Numbered from the stretch's first letter, positions 15,370 through 23,691 are shown. The stretch: 29,934 nucleotides of DNA from Actinomycetota bacterium (GCA_017853815.1 JAFMIT010000006.1:1-29934); one strand, 5' to 3'. Numbers and translations are program-made. The notes: generated by a model from the sequence alone, not told the origin.

Positions 15370-15400
15370 GAAGGGCCGAGACTTAATGTCTCGGCCCTTC
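15370..15400 (+). terminator. Perfect 13-bp hairpin after tRNA-Phe
   Basis: GAAGGGCCGAGAC (15370-15382) and GTCTCGGCCCTTC (15388-15400) are exact reverse complements around a TTAAT loop. It begins five bases after the tRNA CCA. No T-run follows, so it is either a U-poor terminator, which is common in Actinobacteria, or a processing structure. Confidence 0.6.
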
Positions 15401-15522
15401 AGCATTGAGAACGGCAGTTGGCTGCCGCAGGCAGTGGCGGCGGACTTACCCCAATTTGGTCGCAGGGCGGTGAGCGCGTACCCTTCCGCCTGCTTCGCCC
15501 TCCACGTGAGATCGAATGTCCG

Positions 15523-15595
15523 GCCCCCATCGTCTAGCGGCCTAGGACGCCGCCCTTTCACGGCGGTAGCACGGGTTCGAATCCCGTTGGGGGTA
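15523..15595 (+). tRNA. tRNA-Glu (UUC)
   Basis: The acceptor GCCCCCA (15523-15529) pairs with TGGGGGT (15588-15594), with a G-U first pair. The anticodon stem CCGCC/GGCGG holds loop CTTTCAC, giving anticodon TTC. The T loop is TTCGAAT. Discriminator A at 15595; CCA is not encoded. Length 73 nt. Confidence 0.96.
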
Positions 15596-15619
15596 CGCAA
15601 GAGGTCTTGCTAACACCAA

Positions 15620-15693
15620 GGCCCCGTAGCGCAGTTGGTTAGCGCGTCGCCCTGTCACGGCGAAGGTCGCGGGTTCGAGTCCCGTCGGGGTCG
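15620..15693 (+). tRNA. tRNA-Asp (GUC)
   Basis: The acceptor GGCCCCG (15620-15626) pairs with CGGGGTC (15686-15692). The D stem is GCGC/GCGC, the anticodon stem TCGCC/GGCGA holds loop CTGTCAC, giving anticodon GTC, and the T loop is TTCGAGT. Discriminator G at 15693; CCA is not encoded. The 24-base spacer from tRNA-Glu contains GCAAGA-GG-TCTTGC, suggesting one Glu-Asp transcript processed between the genes. Confidence 0.96.
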
Positions 15694-15698
15694 CTTCG

Positions 15699-15727
15699 GC
15701 GCCAGTCTCCATGAGGCTGGCGCTTTT
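15699..15727 (+). terminator. Rho-independent terminator after tRNA-Asp
   Basis: GCGCCAGTCTC (15699-15709) pairs with GAGGCTGGCGC (15713-15723), eleven pairs including one G-U, with a three-base loop, followed by TTTT (15724-15727). It starts six bases after tRNA-Asp and separates the tRNA unit from ppk. Confidence 0.8.
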
Positions 15728-15797
15728 GCATTGTGGGTGTCTCAGATGCTCGAAAAGATTTTGGTTGTCGTTAACTTTGATGTGGCAGGGTGAGGCT

Positions 15798-17870
15798 GTG
15801 AGCGAATCACTTCCGACTGCACGTTTTCTTGACCGCGAGTTGTCTTGGCTGGCGTTCAACAAGCGCGTGCTCGAACTTGCCCAGGCGCAAGATGTGCCCG
15901 CGTTGGAGCGTGCTCGATTCCTCACAATCTTCACCAACAACCTAGACGAGTTCTTTATGGTCCGCGTCGCAGGACTCAAGCGTCGCATTGCGGCGGGGAT
16001 TGCGACCCGCTCAGTGAGTGGCAAACTGCCTCGCGAGACTCACCATGATGTCCTCATTCGCGCCGCCGAGCTCTCAATGGAACAAGCGAAGATTTTGCAG
16101 AGCACTGTGTTGCCAGAGCTTGCAACGCATGGCATTTCGATTGTGCGCTGGCACGACGTCGATATCAAGGACCAAGCGAGGCTTGCTATCTGGTTTGAGA
16201 ACAAGGTCTTTCCAGTTCTCACTCCGCTCGCGGTCGACCCCTCCCATCCGTTCCCCTATATCTCGGGGCTCTCGCTGAACTTGGCTGTGTCTGTCCGCAA
16301 TCCGGTGACAGGAGCCCAACTGTTTGCTCGCGTGAAGGTTCCGCCGTTGATGGAACGCTTCGTGCGCACCTCACCAGATCGAGAAGAGTTCGTCCCGCTC
16401 GAAGACGTCATCGCCGCGCACCTGCAGATGTTGTTTCCTGGAATGGAAATACTTCAGCATCACACGTTCAGAGTCACGCGCAACGAAGAGCTCGAAGTCG
16501 AAGAAGACGACGCTGAGAATTTGTTGGCCGCGATGGAACGCGAATTGATGCGCAGACGTTTCGGTCCTCCGGTGCGACTTGAAGTCGAAGAAACCATGGA
16601 TTCTGAGATTCTTGCCTTGCTCGTCGATGAACTCGAGATTGATCGCTCCGAGGTTTTCCACCTGCCATGGCCGTTGGATTTGCGTGGACTCTCATCGATT
16701 GTCGATCTCAAGCATGATGAGTTGAAGTTTCCGGCGTTCTTGCCTAAAACCAACACGTCTCTTGCGGGTGTGGAATCGGCGAGTGAGCCGAATGTGTTGG
16801 AAGCCATGCGCTCCGGTGACATTTTGTTGCATCATCCCTACGACTCGTTCTCGACGAGTGTGCAGTTGTTCCTCGAACAAGCTGCGCGTGATCCCCAAGT
16901 TCTCGCTATCAAGCAAACTCTCTACCGCACCTCAGGTGATTCGCCCATCGTCCAAGCACTCATCGAAGCGGCAGAGTGGGGGAAGCAAGTCCTAGCGCTT
17001 GTCGAAATCAAGGCGCGCTTCGATGAAGAAGCGAACATCGAATGGGCACGCCAGCTTGAAGAAGCGGGCGTGCATGTGGTGTACGGCCTCGTCGGCCTCA
17101 AAACTCACTGCAAGCTTTCTATGGTGGTGCGCGATGATGGCGATGTCTTGCGACGTTACGTTCATTTTGGAACCGGCAATTACCATCCAAAGACTGCGCG
17201 TCTTTACGAAGACTTTGGCCTGCTGACCACCGATCCAAAGATCACGGCCGATGTTGCAACCCTCTTCAACGTGCTGTCCGGCTATGCGATTGGTGCGGAG
17301 TACAACCGGCTACTCGTGGCACCCGCGGGTGTTCGGCACGGATTGGTTGACAAAATCAATCGAGAAATTGAAAACCATCACAACGGTCTACCTGCTCGGA
17401 TTCGATTCAAATGCAATGGCCTTGTCGATGAGACGATTATTGATGCCCTCTATCGAGCATCTCAGGCCGGCGTTCCCGTGGAGCTTGTGGTTCGTGGAAT
17501 CTGTGCGTTGATGCCTGGGGTGCCTGGCCTTTCTGACAACATCCGAGTGGTCTCTATCCTCGGCAGATTCCTTGAGCACAGTCGCGCGTATGAGTTTGCT
17601 AATGGCGGGGATACTGACGTGATGATCGGGTCTGCAGACATCATGCATCGCAATCTCGATCGCCGAGTGGAGACGCTCGTCTCGCTTACCTCACCTGGGC
17701 ACATCGACTACACAACGCGAATGTTGGATCTTGCTACCTCGCCAGAAATTGCTCGTTGGGAACTCCAATCAACAGGTGACTGGCTGCATGTTGGTTTCGG
17801 CGCTGCAGGCGCTCTTCAGGATTACCAGGAGACATTGATTTCTCGTCATCAGAGAGCGCTCTCGGTTTGA
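15798..17870 (+). CDS. ppk: Polyphosphate kinase 1
   Basis: 690 aa from the GTG at 15798, which has AGGG and GAGG just upstream. An ATG at 15780 is an alternative; the earliest start (15711) lies inside the tRNA terminator and is rejected. The first recognisable residues are Phe-Leu-Asp-Arg-Glu-Leu-Ser-Trp-Leu, typical of the N-terminal domain. The phospho-acceptor His is about residue 456 in His-Phe-Gly-Thr-Gly-Asn-Tyr-His; a second catalytic His lies near 617 in Met-His-Arg-Asn-Leu-Asp-Arg-Arg; a His-x-Lys motif (Thr-His-Cys-Lys) is present. It reversibly polymerises the gamma-phosphate of ATP into polyphosphate. The adjacent mutT1 matches the ppk1-mutT1 order of mycobacteria. Confidence 0.96.
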   Translation: MSESLPTARFLDRELSWLAFNKRVLELAQAQDVPALERARFLTIFTNNLDEFFMVRVAGLKRRIAAGIATRSVSGKLPRETHHDVLIRAAELSMEQAKILQSTVLPELATHGISIVRWHDVDIKDQARLAIWFENKVFPVLTPLAVDPSHPFPYISGLSLNLAVSVRNPVTGAQLFARVKVPPLMERFVRTSPDREEFVPLEDVIAAHLQMLFPGMEILQHHTFRVTRNEELEVEEDDAENLLAAMERELMRRRFGPPVRLEVEETMDSEILALLVDELEIDRSEVFHLPWPLDLRGLSSIVDLKHDELKFPAFLPKTNTSLAGVESASEPNVLEAMRSGDILLHHPYDSFSTSVQLFLEQAARDPQVLAIKQTLYRTSGDSPIVQALIEAAEWGKQVLALVEIKARFDEEANIEWARQLEEAGVHVVYGLVGLKTHCKLSMVVRDDGDVLRRYVHFGTGNYHPKTARLYEDFGLLTTDPKITADVATLFNVLSGYAIGAEYNRLLVAPAGVRHGLVDKINREIENHHNGLPARIRFKCNGLVDETIIDALYRASQAGVPVELVVRGICALMPGVPGLSDNIRVVSILGRFLEHSRAYEFANGGDTDVMIGSADIMHRNLDRRVETLVSLTSPGHIDYTTRMLDLATSPEIARWELQSTGDWLHVGFGAAGALQDYQETLISRHQRALSV

Positions 17871-18835
17871 GCAAGAAGATCAAGGCGATTAAGGCAGCTG
17901 GCACTGTCGTGCTCCGCGGTCGCGGTCGGTCCACCGAAGTACTTGTTGTCCATCGACACCTCCGCAATGACTGGTCGCTTCCAAAAGGCAAACTCGATGC
18001 GGGTGAGCTTGGCTGTGTCGCAGCCGTGCGAGAAACCGCCGAAGAGGCCGGTCTGGCTGTCACGCTTGGACTCAAGCTCGAATCCATTCACTACATGTCG
18101 CTCGGCTTACCGAAGTCCGTGAGCTATTGGATCGCCCAGCCGTCTACTCCAGCCATAGCCGCTGGTGACGTCGATGTGCCGGCCCATTGGGCACCGAACG
18201 ACGAAGTCGATGAGGTGCGCTGGGTGCGAGCGCATCGAGTTGAAGGCCTTCTGACCTATCCCCAAGATGTGCGAGTCGTTGCAGAAGCAGTCGCCAAGCG
18301 CAGACGCACCTCTCCGCTCATTGTGCTGCGCCACGCCAAAGCCGAAAAGCGGGCCGACTTTGCCGCTCGGCACGGTGGCGTGGCACCCCATGATCATGAA
18401 CGGCCACTCTTGCCGGAGGGCGACGCGTACACGCACATGGTGGCACTGGCAATGGCCGCGTACGGAGTACGTCAGGGTTACTCGTCGCCCGCAAAACGAT
18501 GTGTAGACACCGTCTCGCCACTCGTTGTTGCTCCTCATCAGCTCATCAAAGTCCCTGCCATTAGCGAGTTTGGATATCGCGACGATCCAGATGGCACTGA
18601 AGCTTGGGCGCACTCGGTCCTACTTGATGAACGCCCGTTGGTGGTGTGTTCGCACCGGCCAGTTATTCCCACGCTGTTGCGCACTATCGCAGACTCGTCG
18701 CACAGCTTGCTGCCACCAGCAAAATTGAAGCCTGCGCAGTTTGTGGTTTTTCATCGCCCCATCAAAGAATCGGGTCGACTCAGCAATCAGCGCGCCTTCA
18801 CTGTTGAGCACAGTGCCGACGCGCTGGTTGAGTGA
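17867..18835 (+). CDS. mutT1: MutT1-like NUDIX hydrolase fused to a histidine phosphatase domain
   Basis: 322 aa. The N-terminal NUDIX box is perfect: Gly41-x5-Glu47-x7-Arg55-Glu56-x2-Glu59-Glu60-x-Gly62. The C-terminal half is a SixA-like phosphatase: Leu-Arg-His156-Ala at its start and a second catalytic His263 in Cys-Ser-His-Arg-Pro. This two-domain layout and length match mycobacterial MutT1, which hydrolyses 8-oxo-(d)GTP and also diadenosine polyphosphates. The start is a TTG overlapping the ppk stop by four bases (TTGA), implying strong coupling to ppk. It ends ten bases from the convergent glgC. Confidence 0.93.
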   Translation: MSKKIKAIKAAGTVVLRGRGRSTEVLVVHRHLRNDWSLPKGKLDAGELGCVAAVRETAEEAGLAVTLGLKLESIHYMSLGLPKSVSYWIAQPSTPAIAAGDVDVPAHWAPNDEVDEVRWVRAHRVEGLLTYPQDVRVVAEAVAKRRRTSPLIVLRHAKAEKRADFAARHGGVAPHDHERPLLPEGDAYTHMVALAMAAYGVRQGYSSPAKRCVDTVSPLVVAPHQLIKVPAISEFGYRDDPDGTEAWAHSVLLDERPLVVCSHRPVIPTLLRTIADSSHSLLPPAKLKPAQFVVFHRPIKESGRLSNQRAFTVEHSADALVE

Positions 18836-18845
18836 CGAGTTCTAT

Positions 18846-20069
18846 CTAAAGGTGAACTGCAGCACCTTTGCCGATAGCAACGATTCCTGTTTGGCTCACG
18901 GTGTAGTGCTGTCGATCGGCGTCGAGATCGACACCAATCTTTGCGCCAGCGGGCACCACGACGTTCTTGTCGAGAATCGCATTGCGAATCACTGCACCGC
19001 GACCAATGCGCACGCCGGGTAGCAACACAGAACCTTCGACGTAAGCACCTTCGTTGACCGCCACATCTGTTGCGACGACCGAACTGCGCACGTGCGCGCC
19101 AGAAATAATCGAACCGGTTCCGATAATCGAATCGTGCGCCGTGCCACCCTCAACAAATTTTGCTGGCGGTAGCGGCGGTGTGTAACTCAAGATGGGCCAA
19201 CGCTGGTTGTACAGGTTGAAGACAGGATGCACCGACACTAAATCCATGTGGGCTTCGTGGTAGCTCTCGAGAGTACCCACATCGCGCCAGTACCCGCGAT
19301 CGCGTTCGGTAGAACCAGGGACGCTGTTGTCAGCGAAGTCGTACACCTCAGCGAGACCGGCTGCCGTCATGGTCGGAATGATGTTGCCGCCCATATCGTG
19401 CATCGAGGATTCGTCTTCTGCATCAGCGATCAGCGTCTCAATGAGTGCCTTGGCTGTGAAGATGTAGTTGCCCATGGACACAAACGATTCGTCAGGAGAC
19501 CCTGGAATGGCCGGTGGATCAGCTGGCTTCTCCAGGAACTGAGCGATCTTGCGACCGTCTGGACCAGTTTCGATCACACCAAAAGCATGTGCTTCGGAGC
19601 GCGGTTGGCGAATACCAGCAACAGTGACGGCCGCACCTGAATCGATGTGTTGGTCGAGCATCTGCCGTGGGTCCATGCGATAGACGTGGTCAGCGCCGAA
19701 CACCAAGACGTAATCTGGATTCTCGTCATAAATCAAATTCAAGGATTGCAGAATCGCGTCTGCGGATCCCGTATACCAGCGAGGTCCGAGCCGCTGCTGC
19801 GCGGGAACGGGAGTGATGTAGTCGCCAAACATCGCAGCTTGTCGCCAGGCAGTGGAGATATGGCGGTCAAGTGAATGAGACTTGTATTGAGTCAAGACAC
19901 AAATCTTGCGGAAGCCAGCGTTGGCGATATTCGACAGCACAAAGTCGATGAGTCGGTAGGCGCCGCCAAAGGGAACCGCGGGCTTGGCTCGGTCAGCGGT
20001 GAGGGGCATAAGACGCTTGCCTTCGCCACCTGCCAAGACGATTCCGAGAACTTTAGGTTCATGTGCCAT
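18846..20069 (-). CDS. glgC: Glucose-1-phosphate adenylyltransferase
   Basis: 407 aa. Nucleotidyltransferase signature Gly-Gly-Glu-Gly-Lys-Arg-Leu (14-20) with Arg-Ala-Lys-Pro-Ala-Val-Pro-Phe-Gly-Gly (27-36). An Asp-His-Val-Tyr-Arg-Met-Asp motif marks the catalytic centre. The C-terminal third is a left-handed beta-helix of hexapeptide repeats, which carries allosteric sites in this family. It makes ADP-glucose from ATP and glucose-1-phosphate. The ATG is only 47 bp from the divergent glgA start; no Shine-Dalgarno sequence is present, and a TAGGGT -10-like box lies six bases before the ATG, suggesting a leaderless mRNA. Confidence 0.96.
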   Translation of the reverse strand: MAHEPKVLGIVLAGGEGKRLMPLTADRAKPAVPFGGAYRLIDFVLSNIANAGFRKICVLTQYKSHSLDRHISTAWRQAAMFGDYITPVPAQQRLGPRWYTGSADAILQSLNLIYDENPDYVLVFGADHVYRMDPRQMLDQHIDSGAAVTVAGIRQPRSEAHAFGVIETGPDGRKIAQFLEKPADPPAIPGSPDESFVSMGNYIFTAKALIETLIADAEDESSMHDMGGNIIPTMTAAGLAEVYDFADNSVPGSTERDRGYWRDVGTLESYHEAHMDLVSVHPVFNLYNQRWPILSYTPPLPPAKFVEGGTAHDSIIGTGSIISGAHVRSSVVATDVAVNEGAYVEGSVLLPGVRIGRGAVIRNAILDKNVVVPAGAKIGVDLDADRQHYTVSQTGIVAIGKGAAVHL

Positions 20070-20116
20070 GGGTGAACCCTAGATTGCTTGAGAGACGAAC
20101 ATCTAGGGTTGCGCCC
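20070..20116. promoter_or_regulatory. Mirror-image bidirectional, probably leaderless promoter of glgC and glgA
   Basis: The 47 bp between the two start codons contain a perfect inverted repeat, AACCCTAGAT (20075-20084) and ATCTAGGGTT (20101-20110), with a 16-bp spacer. Read outward on each strand, the sequence is TAGGGT, then six (glgC) or seven (glgA) bases, then ATG. TAGGGT fits the actinobacterial -10 pattern TAnnnT at the distance expected if transcription starts at the A of ATG. Neither gene has a Shine-Dalgarno sequence. The symmetry even extends to the first codon (GGGTG versus GGGCGC beside the ATG). Confidence 0.6.
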
Positions 20117-21274
20117 ATGCGTGCTGCAATTGTTACTAGGGAATGGCCACCTGAGGTCTATGGCGGGGCTGGCGTCCACGTAACCGAACTCGTCAAATCA
20201 CTTCGGGAGCTCGCATCAGTCGACGTGTATTGCATGGGGGCCGAACGTTCCGATGCCAGAGCTTTTACGCTGGCAAGCGCGCCAGGCCTGAATCCCGCAT
20301 TGGCAGTTGTCTCGACCGATGTTGAGATGGCAAGCGCGATTGTTGCGAACGGTGCAGATGTCGTGCACTCGCACACGTGGTACGCGAACTTGGCTGGACA
20401 CATGGCAGCCCAGACGCTCGGTGTTCCTCACATCATCACGGCGCATTCACTTGAACCTCGGCGTCCATGGAAAGCGGATCAACTCGGTGGCGGCTACCGC
20501 GTGTCTTCCTGGATTGAGGCAGATACGTATCGCGCCGCAGATGCAGTGATTGCTGTGAGCTCGGGAATGAGGGATGACATTCTTGACTGCTACCCGTTTG
20601 TCGACCCCGCCAAAGTTCCCGTGGTCTACAACGGCATTGACGTGTCAATATTCACGCCGACTCAGGATGAATCGGTCCTGAGAAAGTATGGGATTGATCC
20701 AGACCGGCCTTACGTGTTATTTGTCGGTCGGATCACTCGCCAAAAAGGGCTCATCCATCTACTTCGCGCTGCGAGTTCGTTGCCACGTGATGTCCAGCTG
20801 GTGCTTGCGGCATCCTCGCCGGACGAAAAGCACATTGGAGACGAAGTCGCTGCAGCAGTTGCCGCTTTGCAAACGAGTCGACCAGATGACGTCGTCTGGA
20901 TTGATGTTCAAGTTTCTAAACCCGAACTGATTGTGCTGTTGACTCACGCAGCGGTGTTCGCTTGTCCATCCATCTACGAGCCGCTCGGCATCGTGAACCT
21001 AGAAGCAATGGCGTGTGGAACCGCGGTTGTTGCGAGCGCGGTCGGTGGCATCCCAGAGGTTGTCGTCGATGGTGTGACGGGCATCTTGGTTGAGTACACA
21101 CCTGATGACATTGCAGGTTTCGAAGCTAACTTTGCAGCGGGACTCATCGATGCTCTCGACAATCCATCACGTTCAGACGAGATGGGTGCAGCTGGTCGCC
21201 GTCGCGCTACCGAACATTTTGGGTGGGCCGCTATTGCGCAGCGAACCCTCGACATCTACGCGTCGGTCCGATAA
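20117..21274 (+). CDS. glgA: Glycogen synthase, Corynebacterium type (GT4)
   Basis: 385 aa from the ATG at 20117; an upstream in-frame ATG lies inside glgC and is rejected. Typical of the TIGR02149 group: Thr-Arg-Glu-Trp-Pro-Pro-Glu-Val-Tyr-Gly-Gly-Ala-Gly (7-19), His-Ser-His-Thr-Trp-Tyr (about 94-99), Phe-Val-Gly-Arg-Ile-Thr-x-Gln-Lys-Gly, and the GT-B nucleotide-sugar site Pro-Ser-Ile-Tyr-Glu-Pro-Leu-Gly-Ile-Val-Asn-Leu-Glu-Ala-Met-Ala. In mycobacteria the equivalent (GlgM) makes maltose-1-phosphate from ADP-glucose rather than extending glycogen directly, so either activity is possible. Divergent from glgC, which supplies its ADP-glucose. Confidence 0.93.
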   Translation: MRAAIVTREWPPEVYGGAGVHVTELVKSLRELASVDVYCMGAERSDARAFTLASAPGLNPALAVVSTDVEMASAIVANGADVVHSHTWYANLAGHMAAQTLGVPHIITAHSLEPRRPWKADQLGGGYRVSSWIEADTYRAADAVIAVSSGMRDDILDCYPFVDPAKVPVVYNGIDVSIFTPTQDESVLRKYGIDPDRPYVLFVGRITRQKGLIHLLRAASSLPRDVQLVLAASSPDEKHIGDEVAAAVAALQTSRPDDVVWIDVQVSKPELIVLLTHAAVFACPSIYEPLGIVNLEAMACGTAVVASAVGGIPEVVVDGVTGILVEYTPDDIAGFEANFAAGLIDALDNPSRSDEMGAAGRRRATEHFGWAAIAQRTLDIYASVR

Positions 21275-22207
21275 GTGACTTCTCGCCGCCGCCCAATCGT
21301 GGGCTATTCGCTCTACATGACCGCTGCGCTGATGTTCAGTGTCAATGGCACTGTCTCAAAGTTGTTGATGGAGACTCTGGACGCAACCCGACTTTCACAG
21401 TTGCGCGCCTCCGCCGCCTTTGTCGTGTTGCTTGTGGTGGTGTCGATTCTTCGACCACAGTCATTGAAGCTCAAAGGCTGGCGCGAGTTTCGGCTCCTAG
21501 CGCTGTACGGAATTCTCGGCGTCACGATGACCCAGTGGCTGTACTTCATCGGTATTCACTTGTTGCCTGTAGGCGTTGCGCTCATTTTGGAATTCACCGC
21601 ACCGCTGATGGTGGCGATTTGGGTTAAGTTCGCGTGGAGCCATCACGTGCAGCGAACGACCTGGTTTGGTTTGTTTATCGCTCTTGGTGGTCTCGTGTTG
21701 ATTACGGAAGTGTGGAACGGCTTCCGACTCGATGTCCTCGGTGTCACCGCGTCGCTCGGCGCTGCCGCAGCGCTCGCGATTTATTACTTAGCAGGGGAAC
21801 GCCTACTCACGGGCGAGTTTCAGAGAGATTCCTTGTCATTGACAATGTGGGGTTTCGGGATGGCGGCCGCGTTTTGGGCGGTCTTTCAGCCCTGGTGGAC
21901 TTTCCCGTGGAGAGAGCTTGCCGGATCTGGCGACATCGCAACCGGGGCCGCGACCTTCAGCGCACCGCTCTGGTTGATGGCAACTTGGATGGTCGTCATG
22001 GGGACGGTCTTGCCATTCTGGTTGGCTTTAAAAGCGATGAATCACATCACGGCGCAGCAAGCATCCGCGGTGGGAATGACCGAACCTGTGCTCGCTTCGG
22101 TCGTAGCCTTGATCGTGATGGGTGAGATTCTGTCAGCCTGGCAGATCATCGGCGGACTTGTGACGCTCACAGGCATTGGTATTGCAGAAGCGGCACGACA
22201 GAAATAG
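21275..22207 (+). CDS. EamA/DMT-family transporter
   Basis: 310 aa with about ten membrane helices in two EamA halves. The first half ends with the typical Leu-Pro-Val-Gly-Val-Ala-Leu-Ile-Leu-Glu-Phe-Thr-Ala-Pro-Leu segment and the second with Ala-Ser-Ala-Val-Gly-Met-Thr-Glu-Pro-Val-Leu-Ala. This is the RhaT/YdcZ-like drug/metabolite transporter fold; substrates (amino acids, metabolites) cannot be read from sequence. The GTG start directly abuts the glgA stop, so it is probably read from the glgA promoter. Confidence 0.9.
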   Translation: MTSRRRPIVGYSLYMTAALMFSVNGTVSKLLMETLDATRLSQLRASAAFVVLLVVVSILRPQSLKLKGWREFRLLALYGILGVTMTQWLYFIGIHLLPVGVALILEFTAPLMVAIWVKFAWSHHVQRTTWFGLFIALGGLVLITEVWNGFRLDVLGVTASLGAAAALAIYYLAGERLLTGEFQRDSLSLTMWGFGMAAAFWAVFQPWWTFPWRELAGSGDIATGAATFSAPLWLMATWMVVMGTVLPFWLALKAMNHITAQQASAVGMTEPVLASVVALIVMGEILSAWQIIGGLVTLTGIGIAEAARQK

Positions 22208-22221
22208 TGAAAGGCCCAACA

Positions 22222-23643
22222 ATGAAGTTGAGCAGTGTCTCTAGTAAGTCTTCGAGTTCGACGACTGTCGGCAGCGAGTTCGCACAAAGTCTGCTTGACC
22301 GAGACATCAAGGATTGGCGTACGGAATACCGCGATATTTATCGCGAATTGACTGTCGCCGAGTTGCGACCAGGCGGCGTTGAGTTGATGAAGCGGGGTCT
22401 AGCCCTGCTTGGGGATTCTGTAGTTGATTCAAGCGGACGTGGCTCGCGTGATGCGGTTGCTAACGGCTGGACCGAATCTGCCGATGACATCGTGACCGTG
22501 GTGTGGCGGGGGAGCGGTACAGCAGTGCGGCTTCAAGATTTGAGTCGTGATGCTGAGAACTGGGTCAAGCATCAATGGGCTGAACCTGGTGCTCTCAACG
22601 CATTCACTTACGGTGGTCGCGCTCTCAATGATGCGCGGCTGCTCGTCGCACTCGCCGCTGGAGCGGAATGCGCACCGACAAAGCAATGGTTAGCGGCAGG
22701 TGGAAGTGTTGTCGCAGTCATGCGCCCAAATCCTGAGCGCTGGCGAAAGTTGATGGAGGCAGCGAGCGAAGGTTCGCTGCTTGTCATTCCAATTCGGCGA
22801 ACCGCGCTCGGATCACAATCTTTGCCAGAGTCGCTTGATGAGATTGCGGCGATTGCGGGTGTTGATCTGGTCAATGAGGCTGCTTCCGTCGCTGGTTGGT
22901 TGCACCGAGAGCTTGATCAACTTTCTTGGACTAACGGCATTCTGGCGGCGGGTTTTGGATATTCGCCGGGCGCAAGTCACGTGACTCTCCAAGTCGTGCA
23001 GGATGCGTTGATGGTGCAGGTCGCCTCGGCTTATCCCGATGTGGCGATGACGTGGCTTGGGACGCCGACAGACAGTTTGATGACTCCGCAGGCGCATTTT
23101 GAGGCGCGCCTAGCGAGATTTGAGGCGCGCACTGTGCGCACCAAAGTGCGCGATGCGATGTTCAGCGCAGCTGGTTTAGGGAAGCTGTCTTCGCCGCCGC
23201 TTCTAGACCTGCACGAGATTTGCGGTCAGCAGTATGTCCGCGTTGATTGTTCTGCGGACATGCAAGGGCCGAACTATCTGTTGGCGAAGCGAAGCCAACG
23301 TTGGCGGGCCATGGTGGCTGCGGCGGAAGGAACCCCGGTTGCCTATTGCGTCTCGCCCGCCGCGCGAACGCACTCGGTTCTGGATCACAAGATTCTGCGA
23401 GCGACCTACCGAGGCGCACCTGGTTTTGGCGTTCGGCCGTTCGAGGTTGAGGAGACTCAACAGCTGACCGCTCAGCTCATGCTCAGCCTTGTGAACCAAC
23501 CCGTGTCGGCCGCGGAGCCTTCAGCCCTGTATCTCGAGCGCGCCATCCATGGGGGCCTCTGGACGTCGGTGTACAACCCGCAGCAAATCTGGAAAGCGGC
23601 CACGATTTCTGGCTGGCCCGCTCTGCTGAAGTCGAGTTTCTGA
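22222..23643 (+). CDS. Conserved-looking protein of unknown function
   Basis: 473 aa from the ATG at 22222, which has AAAGG seven bases upstream. A GTG at 22207 overlapping the transporter stop is an alternative. I do not recognise the family. A Ser-rich N-terminus (1-18) is followed by a segment (about 118-195) with alternating strands and helices, including Tyr-Gly-Gly-Arg-Ala-Leu-Asn-Asp-Ala-Arg-Leu-Leu-Val-Ala-Leu and Gly-Gly-Ser-Val-Val-Ala-Val-Met-Arg-Pro. This looks Rossmann-like, but no clear Gly-x-Gly-x2-Gly loop was found. There is no signal peptide or membrane helix, so it is cytoplasmic. Codon use matches its neighbours, it reads through cleanly, and it is likely the last gene of the glgA operon. 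Confidence 0.8.
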   Translation: MKLSSVSSKSSSSTTVGSEFAQSLLDRDIKDWRTEYRDIYRELTVAELRPGGVELMKRGLALLGDSVVDSSGRGSRDAVANGWTESADDIVTVVWRGSGTAVRLQDLSRDAENWVKHQWAEPGALNAFTYGGRALNDARLLVALAAGAECAPTKQWLAAGGSVVAVMRPNPERWRKLMEAASEGSLLVIPIRRTALGSQSLPESLDEIAAIAGVDLVNEAASVAGWLHRELDQLSWTNGILAAGFGYSPGASHVTLQVVQDALMVQVASAYPDVAMTWLGTPTDSLMTPQAHFEARLARFEARTVRTKVRDAMFSAAGLGKLSSPPLLDLHEICGQQYVRVDCSADMQGPNYLLAKRSQRWRAMVAAAEGTPVAYCVSPAARTHSVLDHKILRATYRGAPGFGVRPFEVEETQQLTAQLMLSLVNQPVSAAEPSALYLERAIHGGLWTSVYNPQQIWKAATISGWPALLKSSF

Positions 23644-23650
23644 AAGAAAA

Positions 23651-23674
23651 GCGGCCACGATTTCTCGTGGCCGC
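23651..23674. terminator. Bidirectional terminator between convergent genes
   Basis: GCGGCCACGA (23651-23660) and TCGTGGCCGC (23665-23674) form a perfect 10-bp stem with a TTTC loop, eight bases after the stop at 23643. On the minus strand it is followed by TTTTCTTTC, a good U-tract for the acidic-tail gene; on the plus strand the tail is only TTATT. Confidence 0.85.
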
Positions 23675-23691
23675 TTATTCGAAGTTCTCGG

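Noticed and set aside
15386..15613. 75-codon plus-strand frame across the tRNA region
   Set aside because: Overlaps the hairpin after tRNA-Phe and the whole tRNA-Glu gene.
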